DNA from: Earliella scabrosa
Lineage: Eukaryota; Basidiomycota; Agaricomycetes; Polyporales; Polyporaceae
Direction: 5' to 3'
Length of the DNA stretch: 64,000 nucleotides
NCBI GenBank assembly: GCA_022605405.1
Contig: JABYQQ010000014.1
Location: 558,001 to 622,000 of the forward strand
Below, in pieces: positions 24,251 through 34,302 of this stretch. The notes below the pieces were generated by a model, which saw only the letters and a program-made list of their open reading frames with translations, had not been told where the DNA came from and did not search any database. The translations under genes and the position numbers were made by a program. The first letter of the stretch is position 1; each line of letters starts with the position of its first letter.

Positions 24251-25170
24251 TTTGCAGCAAGAAGCCGAGCGTAGAGGATATGAGCAACAGAATGGCGGAG
24301 GCTTTGAACAGAGCCAGGAGCAAGATGCGTACTCCGACTCGCTGATGACCCATGGCCAGGTTGTAGCCGCCCTTGTGACTTAGTCAGCATACGCCTTCCT
24401 TTCCCTTTGCCTCCCGAACCCCACATATCTACAATGTTGGGAAACAGCTTAGTCTTCAGGACATCATGCAACAATCACGGCTTCAGCCGGTGCTGGTGCA
24501 TGGGGAGAGATGCTCGCCCATCTTGCATGCGTCGGCATTAAGCGTGAATAATGATACAACGACATACATGTCTAGCATTGTAGTGTATGGAAGCGTGACT
24601 CATGGAGTGGCCGCAGTGCTGGTCTACTTGAGGGTCCTGCCAAGGCGAGCCAGATGGTAGTTAATCGTCGCTTATTTTTCTGGTGGGTGCAGGCTGACAG
24701 ACACCGTGAGTAGAAATCCGTATAGACATGCCGCAAACCACTCACCATCATACGCATACACTGCAGAATAGCTTCGGCAGACTCTGCATACGCACCAGTA
24801 GACATCACATCATTGGGTGCCGACCACCATGGATGCGAACTGCGGAGTGCAAGGCCTCAGTGCGGCCGCTACGAGAGTGCGAGACATAACGCCTATCCCA
24901 CATCGACGATCATATGGTACACACCTTGACGCGGCCGTACTTTCAACTTCTCGATATGCATCTCGCCGTCTCACCGAGGCATACGACAGACAAGCGTGTT
25001 GACGATCCAAGAGACAACAGACGATGAGCAGGGAACAATGCACGACTATGGGCGGGCCCACTTAGAGTGAATGGTGGGGGAAGAGTCGACGACCGAAATC
25101 TAGCTCGGCACGCCTCGGACGAGTCACGTGTGTCCACGTAGCGCGACTACGTAATCCTCGCTTATTGATG
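24251..25170. other. Spacer between divergent SF3A1 and Ubc6 copies
   Basis: About 900 bp between the SF3A1 start (minus) and the Ubc6 copy (plus). Short frames on both strands show no family motif. It presumably derives from the shared upstream region of the two ancestral genes (inference). Confidence 0.4.
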
Positions 25171-26562
25171 CGAGGACTTTCTTCTCCACTCTCTTGGAGA
25201 CCACCTCTCTTCGCTCATATCCCTCCCCACGTCTGCAGACGACATCCTTGCCTACTCTCGCCATCGCAGACATCGCTGCTCACGCAGGTCTCAACAAGAA
25301 TAACACTGGTACGCCTGCCATCGCTAGCTGTGGCGTACAGTGAGTGCTGATCTAGCTACACCGGCCAAGCAGATTATGCGGCAGCCTCCGAGCTGGCAAA
25401 CGACCCATGCACAGACTATGCTGCGGCACCCCTCGAGGTGAGTAACAAATCCACGCCATCTTGCGAGTTCTTCACTGAGTACCCGATGCATCGCAGGACG
25501 ACATCTTTGTGAGTTCTGGTTACAAACAGGTTACTAGCTGTAACTGACAACCCGGTAGAACGGCACTACACGATCCGGGGACCTCCAGGCACGGAGTTTG
25601 AGGCACTGAAATACACTTTTCGTCCGCCAGCGACCATGATGCTCACTCCGAACGCAAGGTTCGAGCTCAATACCGAGGTACGCCCGGCTTCGAGACATTG
25701 TGCCATACACCGTGCCTTATTCTTCTTGTAGATTTGCATCAGCTTCACAAACTGTACCTTCATTCTATAGCGATGCGTATGTGCACAGACAAACAGCTTC
25801 TCCCCAGATCATGAGGAACTGTAGCCGCCAGCATGGGGTGTCCGGACTGGTGAGTACTTCGTGATTGCCGAAGTACCTCCCCGAATCCTGACGGTATCCA
25901 CACTAGCTATCATCGGTCTACAACGTTTCTTCCCGTTGAAAAGCACCACTGCAGTAGGTGTTGGCGCCCTCGAGTACCCGACAGCTGAGCGCAACCGCCT
26001 CGCAGCACTGTGAGTTTCCTTCTCGACGGTCTAGAGTGCTCAGTTGTAACAGCGTTATAAGCTCTCGCAACTGCATGCGCGCGCGCTGTAACAACGCGAG
26101 CATAGAGCATCTACATGATCCTCCTCCATCTGAGAGCAGTTCAAGCGAAGACTCATCCTCTTCAGCCGCAAACTCCACCACCCCACCCTTCCCGGCGCCA
26201 GCACCCGCGCCTCCCATCCTTGTTCCATTCCGCAAGATAATCCCAAACCATCCCCATCCCAACCTGCCAAGCATGTCCTCCTACAGATCCAGAAACCCGA
26301 AGCCCCCAACGTACATCGCCCCATTCATCCGGTTGCCCCAAAGCCAACGCGCCCGCACGTGCATAACTCCATAGTAATGCAGTCCTTCACGCCCCCTCAG
26401 CTACCAACTCCCGAGCAGCCTGCTACTCGCAATCACACGCCGCAACCAGCCCTCGTCGCTGCAGTTCGGCAAACACCACCACATCCCCCGATCTTCGTCA
26501 ACAACATGATATATGTGCTCCCTGTGCTCATGTTCGCACTTGTTGCTCGTAGGATCTTATGA
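25171..26562 (+). pseudogene. Broken Ubc6-type tail-anchored ubiquitin-conjugating enzyme (E2)
   Basis: Ubc6/UBE2J enzymes are ER-membrane E2s of ER-associated degradation. Exon-like pieces separated by GT-AG introns read SELANDPCTDYAAAPLE, DDIF, RHYTIRGPPGTEFE, FRPPATMMLTPNARFELNTE, ICISFTN, PAWGVRT, VGVGALEYPTAERNRLA, a Ser-rich linker (SESSSSEDSSSS), a Pro-rich linker, and a C-terminal membrane anchor MIYVLPVLMFALVARRIL, stopping at 26562. About 15 codons of the core between GTEFE and the FRPP block are missing. A TAG stands where the conserved Trp before PAWG is expected. The HPE segment after the catalytic-Cys-equivalent block is frameshifted. It is divergent from SF3A1 5' and convergent with SF3A1 3'. 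Confidence 0.83.
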
Positions 26563-26859
26563 GGCGTACGATGATCTCGCTTCACCCGGTGTCCGTCTAT
26601 CCAGGTATGAAGGCGTTGTTATCAAGTCCCCATATATGGATTACATAGAGTTGTACTGTAACGTCTAGCTGTGTCCGTTCGTCCGCCATGTCTCCTCTAA
26701 CTGGTCGTCGTTGGTTGTCACCTCGTCTTCACGCGTATTTAGTGTTGGCTTTCTGCACCCTCGATCGCACTGCTATCTCTGTAACATGCATTACACAGCC
26801 AATATTATCACGTACAACATAACGACCAGGCTCCGATGACCAAGTACGAGTGGTGAGAG

Positions 26860-27278
26860 GAGCAACGCAGACTGAAGGTTGCGCTGCTTTTTCTCCTTCC
26901 CATCACAGACAGCGGCCACCACGAAGTCCTCATCCTCGAGGTTGTACACCGCGATGCTCTGCGAGTTCATAAGCAGCTTGCCGCCGTACGAGAGCCTGAT
27001 CTTCGACGCGCCAACAGTGCTGCTCGTATGCTAGATGATACGGTCACGGACCGTCGACACCAGCAGGTTGAGCGGCAGCTCGGGGATCTTGATAACAGCA
27101 CCGTCAAACTTCCACTCGGGCTTGGACGACTCGTTCGGCAGCTGTACGCACAGCGAGATGGAATGCTGGCGAGGAGGCGAGGGCGGATGTAAACACCAGT
27201 CCGACGTATGATAGGAGTAAACGCGACTCGCCCGTTGCATGTTAATCCAATCCTGCTCGGGGTAGAGCGCGCCGCCCA
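26860..27278 (-). pseudogene. SF3A1/Prp21 3' part: C-terminal ubiquitin-like domain (broken)
   Basis: The minus strand reads GGALYPEQDWINMQ, then after an intron HSISLCVQLPNESSKPEW, KFDGAVIKIPELPLNLLVS, TVRDRII, an in-frame TAG, STVGASKIRLSYGGKLL and QSIAVYNLEDEDFVVAAV, ending in a basic tail (GKEKKQR). This is the ubiquitin-like end of SF3A1. It is the segment missing from the 5' part at 22091-24250, yet it lies upstream of that part on the same strand. It begins abruptly at about 27278 after AsnRS sequence. The TAG fits CAG to TAG. Confidence 0.87.
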
Positions 27279-27800
27279 CCACGTACGGTCAACCCTTCCG
27301 GCACCACCTTCCGCGTACCTACCACCTGGATGATCAACTCGGCCACGTCTCACGTCTGTGCAACCTTGACGGAGGGAACGCATTTGAAATAGCCGGTGCC
27401 ATCACAGCGGACGACGAAGACGGTCTCCATCTCGTCTCGCAGACATTGAACCCATCCACGTGCACGAACGCGTTTCGTTCGGAGTGGGGCGAGATTGCCG
27501 ATCTTCAACTAAACGGCATGAACTTGTCGTGTACGAAGTGACAGAACCAACCGCTACATACCTTGACCACACCGGGCAGCGCCGGGTATCCCTGGAGGAC
27601 AATCTTCTTGCTCTCCTCGAGTTTATTCTCTTTCCTCCGCGCGACTCGGCCTTCGCCTTCGCCTCGCGCACCGGGAGCTCCTTCTCCATGCCATGTGGCC
27701 CCGTTGCCACCGTCTTCAAAGCAGACTGAGTAGCATCATGCGTGCCAGACACGTCCTGATAGATGGCAAACCGGCGGTCAGGATGGGTACACAGGCCGGC
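27279..27800 (-). pseudogene. AsnRS 5' part: N-terminal extension and OB-fold anticodon-binding domain
   Basis: The minus strand reads RFAIYQDVSGTHDATQSALK, a Lys/Glu-rich stretch, KLEESKKIVLQGYPALPGVV, then after an intron KIGNLAPLRTKRVRARGWVQ, FVVRCDGTGYFKCVPSVKVA and AELIIQVVGTRKVVPEGLTV, followed by RGG. This is the OB-fold half of eukaryotic cytosolic AsnRS, which precedes the class II core. It breaks off at about 27279, at the point (PEG....GG) where the domain should continue, and SF3A1 C-terminal sequence begins. The continuation (WATVGVAPGG) is at about 22090. Upstream exons beyond 27800 were not recognised. Confidence 0.85.
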
Positions 27801-29750
27801 CCTCCAAGGTTTCCCTTCCCACTCTCGTACTAACCGGTAAACCCAACAAAGTCAATCGCGAGCATTATATTGCTCTGTGTCGATAGCTACGCGCTCCGAT
27901 GCGTCGCGCTGAGCTATACGCAGCTCCGTCCAGTCAATCAACAGTGGCCATTATCATAGTGACTCACCAAGAGATGGCCTTTACGCCCGTTCAACTGCAG
28001 TTTGTTACCGCCCTCCCGGAGAGAATAAAGCAGGCCGGCTTGTCTACGCGAGATTTCCGTCATGCGGTCTGATTCCAGCACTGTCCAGTCAGGTATGCAG
28101 CTTCCGATTTGCGATATTTGCGGGAGCAAGGGGAGATTATCTGGACTTGATACGCGCGCACAAGGTTGAAACACAGAGGATGGAGGACAGCGACTCGTGA
28201 GGGACAGAGACGACCAGATGAGACTTGAGTGGGGCGGGCGACACCGCGAACGAGCGCTCCCACGCCGACATTCACTTCCACCACAGCAACCACGATTACA
28301 ACGTTCAGGAAGCCTTTTCCGTTCACCGTCTTCGCACTCGTATGTCGGAAAGCATCTTCATGAACGTGTGCACACGCCTTGACCCGTTCCGGTGACACTC
28401 GGTAGTTCCGCCTTGCTCCCCCCCCCACCCCTGCACCCCCCGCCACGGACATATGTCGACACGCGGACCACTGACCTCTTCCGCGAATGCGAGTTCGTGC
28501 TCAAATCGCCACCCCCACGTGTAGCCAAGGGACCCGTTACCATGCCTAACTGGCACCGCGTAGTATCTCAAGCGTCCTCTACCGGAAATGTCTTCCTTGA
28601 CCGGTGGATTGCAGCGCAGTGTTGGGCGGAACAACACCGATCCTCACGTGAGTTACATGTCATGTCCTACGAATATAATGTTATACCAATGTCACCGTGC
28701 TGCAGGCGCACCGTGACACTATGCATCCCCCGAACTGCACACACCCCCTTTCGGCACCACCACGGCCAGGCTGAGCAGCAACTTTGCTACAGGAACCATC
28801 AGCAGATCAGCCTGACGCTCTCAACTACTACTTCCATTGTACGACCTAGCGTGCGGAGTGTGCGCTACCGGGCTTCAGCTGCTCCACAATAAATGCCCGC
28901 CACAGGTACGGGCCCGTAAGACCATTCACGCCCTTCCTTTTGTTCTCATCTTATTATCCCTCATACCTCCTCACGGCACGCACCCCGATCTGCTAAGCCC
29001 CAGTCTACCCACCAGTCATTTCCTGCAGCCTTTCATATCCCCCCCGTAGGCTATGCTTCCCGCGCAACCAAATCAACTCCGAACTCGAGCAGCACGAGTT
29101 CGACTGACCCAATCTCTACAGAAGTCACGACTGTGAGCGGGGCGAGGAATCCATTACGTCGAAAGGCAACTCCGAGGACGACCCGACGCACCTGCAGCGC
29201 CATGCGAATAGGGACAAGGCTGAATGGAGCTGGAGCGCGGCGGCAGGGCAATCTGGTAGATATGGCCCATGGTAAGCGCATCCTTAACTCTGTACAATTC
29301 TTGAATGTGACACTAGAGTATCTCCGCCCGCGCTCGCTCAATGTCCCGACGCGGATGATCCACAAGACCTCGATCATGGACGCGGTCGACGCGTCCGGCC
29401 TACAGTTCTACAACTTCGTGCAGGATCTCGCTCATATTCTTCGCCCAGACGAGCAAACCACACAGAGTCTACGCCCGCATCAAAGAGAACGCAAACCTCA
29501 GCATCCACCCTCGTGCTCTCCAATATCAATGTTGAAGAGCACAGCGAGGTGAACCCCGCTCGGTGCGCGCACTCGCCATCCTCTCACACTCTTATTCGCT
29601 CACTCACCACTCCGCACCAGCGACCACAAGAAATACGAGCCGACGCGATATATGTCAACCAACGAAGCTCGTCCAGGTCGAGGCGAAGCGACACAACGGC
29701 ACTTGCGCCACGAATTCGACGATCGCGACCGCGCTCTCGCGTGCCCGCGG
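27801..29750. other. Unresolved block, no supported gene
   Basis: About 2 kb with several medium frames on both strands. Plus-strand pieces such as TTDLFRECEFVLKSPPPRV (about 28463) and MDAVDASGLQFYNFVQDLA (about 29377) look protein-like but match no family I know and lack clear splice partners. They may be further captured or decayed fragments. Confidence 0.3.
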
Positions 29751-29782
29751 TGGACCACACTAGCGCGTCGTCGCGGACACAT

Positions 29783-30400
29783 CCTCGAGCAGGCCACGTT
29801 GACATTTGGCGCTGATCCAGACTGCAGATCATTGGACCGCGGCTGCATCACCTCGACATCGACCATCCCGAGAGCTTCGGGATAAACAAGGAGCGCTGGA
29901 CGGAGGTTGCGAGTACCTACTACGGGTGTGCCGCGCATCAAGGCTTCGGTGAGTTTCCGATATGGAAGTGCCTGCGGAATTCGGATCTTGACATTTGGAG
30001 TAGCGTTGATACCGAATCGGCACACCGGCGCCCTCGCCCCCGATTCAACGCTCCCGATCGCGCTCTCCAGTGTCGGCGGCGAACCCGACGAGCGTGTCGT
30101 CGCGAACACGCTCGCGGAGCCCCTCGCGCAGCCTACACAGACGTTTAGCGAACCGCTCCACAGTCTGGTGATCGTCGCGCGGCGACTGCATTACCTCGAT
30201 GTCGAGTATGCGCAGAACTCCACGGTTGACAAGGAGCGCTAGAGGGTGGTAACGAAGACTCAGACGAAGAGCTTGTACAGCCGTGCCGCAGATTCGTGCT
30301 TCCGTGAGGGTCCACTGTGGAAATGCGTACGGGGCTCCAATACTGACATTTTGCGCAGTGTCGATACAATACCTGAGCCTTACGCGTACAGTCGAGCAGG
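29783..30400. repeat. Diverged tandem duplication (about 330-bp unit)
   Basis: The segment around 29783-30045 is repeated in diverged form at about 30110-30400. Anchors are CTGCATCACCTCGACATCGA against CTGCATTACCTCGATGTCGA, and ACAAGGAGCGCT in both. On the minus strand both copies read as similar peptides: KLTEALMRGTPVVG with LGMVDVEVMQ, against TLTEARICGTAV with LRILDIEVMQ. The coding strand is uncertain; plus-strand readings LHHLDIDHPE and LHYLDVEYAQ are also similar. It may be a two-repeat gene relic. Confidence 0.6.
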
Positions 30401-30814
30401 CGTCCCCGTTCAGAACTCCTGAGAGCCACCGGCGGCGGGAGCTCTGCGCGACGTCGAACTCCGACACAACAACACCAGAGACACCAACGTCGTGAAACCC
30501 CGCCGATCCCAAACCTAAACCTTGTGACGACAATCTCGGTAGAGTGAACACCGAGGTAAATGTACCCCATGTTGAGACAATGACGACATGTCGTCCCGTC
30601 ACTTAAACACGACACCTTTCCGTACATTCATATCCGGCGCTTGGCATACATACACACGAACAACTGCTGGTTCGCATCCGATTGCATCGCATCTACATGT
30701 CTCATTATACAATAAAATCTCCACATTCTCCCGCCGCGCGCAAGCGACATGAACAGTCCACCTTAGCGAGACCACCCATCTTCCATGTGAAGAGTACGTG
30801 ACGGGAGGTACCAA

Positions 30815-32334
30815 ATGGACGCCCGAATTAAAATCGCCTGTCTCTCACCACCACTACTGCTCGACGTCGCTGCCACCCGAACCTCTCCTGCAACATCCGT
30901 TCTCTCCACGGGACATATCGCGGTGCGTGCTACTGCCTTCTCCGCCCTTCATCTGATCTCAACATCTCACCGCGTGAAATATACCGTTCGACTTGCCACC
31001 TTGTGCGCCACCTATATTTCCTTTCCCGTGCAAACACCTCACCTTGCACGCACAACGTCTCATACGAATATGTCCCTTCCGTCTACTACGCCACTGCACA
31101 ATCGTACAATCGGGCAATCGTACCACCCTCGGAACCATGCAGCAGTGACTGGGCGACAGGGTCTGCTCACAAGCACATCCGACCGCCAGCTACCGATTAC
31201 TGCGGCAGGACGAACACTCTCTGCGTCCTATTCGACACCAACATGGACTACTGTGCCACCATCGAGGAATTCCGTGAATATATCGACGCCTCTGCCCATA
31301 CCCCATCAAGATAATTGCCCCGAGTGATCCTGTAAGCGACCTCGACCGGTGAGCACATCATTCACCGAGACCAACACAGACACAACTGACATGCTGTGCA
31401 ACGTTTCTCGGGATCGAACACAGCTCAACGAATTGCAGCTCTCGCTGCGCCACGCAACCAGCCGCCTTCAAACAAGACGACCGGAGCACTCACAAGCTCC
31501 GGATGACAACGGAGACCCGGCGTCGAGGCCCAGCCGCCGACAGGAGTCATACCCGCAAGAATACACTCCCTATCCGAGCACACCATGCTGCATACTGCCC
31601 ACGCGTACTGTATTACAGCGCGAGACTTGCCTACTACACTGACTGACTGTAGGGTACCGTTCCATCGACTCTAACATGTCCATGCTGCCGCGAACTTTGC
31701 AAACTCTTCTATAAAGGTCTACACTCCACCGAATACTAGACCACCCGACACGACATGACCTCACTCATCGATCTATGCATGCCTCCACGCCACCTCCGAA
31801 GTTTACGAGTCCGCTCTACCCTGAACAACACTCTGATACATACCAGAGTGCACGCGCGCATCGCCAAAAAATCCGTTGAGACGTACAACTCAACGGCGCT
31901 CCGCCAATGCTCGATCAGCGTAAGACAGCACAGCGCACACTGCCAACTCAGCACGACTGAGTTAGTCGAACTTTCCCTCCGGTCACTGTCACTGACTGGA
32001 CCCGCGCCTCCCTCGAAACTAATCTACTTTACATCGGTAAGTAATAGTCACATAGCGCCCTCCGGCGTCTATCAGGATCCGATGGACCGGTAAGTTGCGT
32101 CATCGCTACTGATTGACTTTCACTAGAGCTGAACTCAATATCGCCACAACTGCTTTCGAGCGCATACGTTCTTCTCTGCACAACCGCTCATCCTCTCACC
32201 CTCCCACTCGCTGCAGCGCGCGTCACCCCTGCCAACATGCCCCCGCCATGCAAACCAGACAAGACCGCAACTCCACCAACTCCCCAGTACCCGACTCGTA
32301 CGTCCACGGTCTTACCTACGACCACTAAACACTC
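30815..32334. other. C/A-rich plus-strand frames, possible 5' part of cysteine-rich gene
   Basis: Ser/Thr/Pro-rich plus-strand frames (for example near 31066-31314) resemble in composition the N-terminal part of the gene at 13289-14722. No splice model joins them reliably to the cysteine blocks downstream. Confidence 0.3.
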
Positions 32335-33916
32335 ATGCTTCCCATCCGCAATCAGACAGCAACGTTCCAATCCCCGTCGTCCGTAATCATCCTCCACAGA
32401 TGCCCCCACCACGCTCACACCCTCCGCCGACAGCTATATCTCCCACCACAAACCCACATCCGCCATACTCCGCCCGCATACACGGTGTCTTCCCGTTGTG
32501 GCCCTTGCGGAAAACGCGGCCTACCTCACGTAAGTCGAAAGTCCCTCCGCGCAGTGTGCAACGGCATTCAAGCTTCGCGTCGCCAGTGTAATGGAGGAGC
32601 GCAATGCGACAACTGTCGATCGGCAGCACTCCAGTGCTACTACGAACGGCCGTGCCCGTACACCTCAGTCGGGCGCAACCCTGCTCGCCCCTCGTTCACG
32701 CCACGCCCCTCACTAGACCCTCCTGCCAGTCCGCCACGCGCAACCGGCGAGACTCGCGACGTGAGTACATTCCACTCTCCTGCCTCCTCCAAACACCCCC
32801 TCGAACACACGTCCTTCAATTTCACAGCGCAGTGCAGCCTACCCAGCATGGCAAGATCTACCAAACACATCCGCACAGCACCATGCACCTGCCCTATCGA
32901 CACGCATGCCCTCGCGCAACACTCACCCGCACCTCTTCTCCCTCAGAGCCGCTCGCTTCTCGCCTCCTAGTCGACACGATAGCCCCGGAGGCTCCTCCAC
33001 CTCGACAGAACTCACTCGCATTCACGCCCCTTCACCGCAAGTCGCCGCCCAACCGTACCTCCCCGACCGCGGTACGCATCGATGCCCGCATCGCCCACGC
33101 TTACTCACTCTTCTTCCACAGACGAACCCGTCCTGCGATGGACTGAGCAGGAATGTCCGTCGCTGCCACACTATCCACGCGCGAGCAGTATTCCCCTGAC
33201 CTACCCTCCAACAGCTTTAGATGCACTATTCTCCACGTATCCACCCATCACCGACGAAAGTGAGCAAACACTGTTTAGTTACTGTCACCGACTAACATCA
33301 CACAGACTTCTGGGCTCGATACGACACACCTGAACTCGTGCCGCCCATCATACCCGAATACGCGGTACGTCCAACCCCGCTCCCTCCAACGAACCCTCTA
33401 ACATCAGCCATGCGTATAAGCAACTGCCCCCAAACACCTGCACATGCGGCGCGACGGGACCCGGAGTCTACAAACGTGTATGTGCGCAAGCTTCACCCGC
33501 GAACCCCGTCACTAACAACCATCTCAGGGACCGAGAGGACCCAACACGAAATGCGCGCAATGCGGGGCGGAGTGTAAGCGAGAAAGCCTAATCATTCTCT
33601 GGCGCCACGGCCTCTACGACCCCTTCCGCCCGGCTTGACTACACCGATCCACCGCAGCACTGCAGACAACGCCGCTCATCCGTAGGTCACTCTCGCACAA
33701 CCGCTACATCGTCAACCCTTCTGCGCGCCTTGCATCTTGGAACACGCCGATTGCCGCACACCTCCCGACACCTGCACGCTCACTGTGCTCAATCGCTTGG
33801 GAACCGCCGCGAAAGCCATCTTGAACATCACCCAACTGGTACACCAAAGCAACGCTCACCAATCTTGCGACAAAGTTATCCTGATACCACCGACTTTTAC
33901 GATACTTCTACAGTAG
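32335..33916 (+). pseudogene. Second multi-cysteine (Zn2Cys6-like) gene, probably decayed
   Basis: The clearest module is at about 32494-32640: CGPCGKRGLP, a Cys 13 residues later, another 8 further on, then CDNCRSAALQC, giving C-x2-C ... C-x2-C-x6-C as in the gene at 13.3-14.7 kb. Later pieces are FWARYDTPELVPPIIPEYA between good splice sites, CTCGATGPG, CAQCGAECKRE, and a final CAPCILEHADCRTPPDTC leading to a stop at 33914-33916. Exon phases do not all agree around 33360-33600, so it is either damaged or has introns I could not place. Function is unknown; zinc binding is inferred. Confidence 0.45.
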
Positions 33917-34302
33917 ATATACCCCCTGTATAAATTGATCTAGTGACTACCTATGGCGATTACTTGCTAACAGCCCGCACCGACTCTCTCCGACCAACCA
34001 CTGCACACGACAAGAGCATTCCACGACAACAAGCGGCCACACGAAGGGAGGACTGTCAGGGGTCCCGTGTGCTACACCTTCTTTATCGAGCCACCTGAAA
34101 CACAAACGCACGCGACCGCGCCACCTTTCCCACCCCGAAAGGACTTGTATTTAATGTCGACGAGACCTGTCCCCCTTCGGTGTCCAGGAAAAACGCCATG
34201 ATTACCCTTCCGCAGAGTGGCTACTATGTGACTGCCCACTCGAATACACCCATGAATCACGATGAATGGATGACGTAGTTCTAACGGTGGGCTCTACTTA
34301 GC
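33917..34302. other. Intergenic, no supported gene
   Basis: About 390 bp between convergent genes with no motif-bearing frame. It marks the change from the decayed left part to the mostly intact right part. Confidence 0.5.

Noticed and set aside
22091..27278. SF3A1 as one functional gene with a very long intron
   Set aside because: The C-terminal exons lie upstream of the N-terminal exons on the same strand, and both parts contain in-frame stops.
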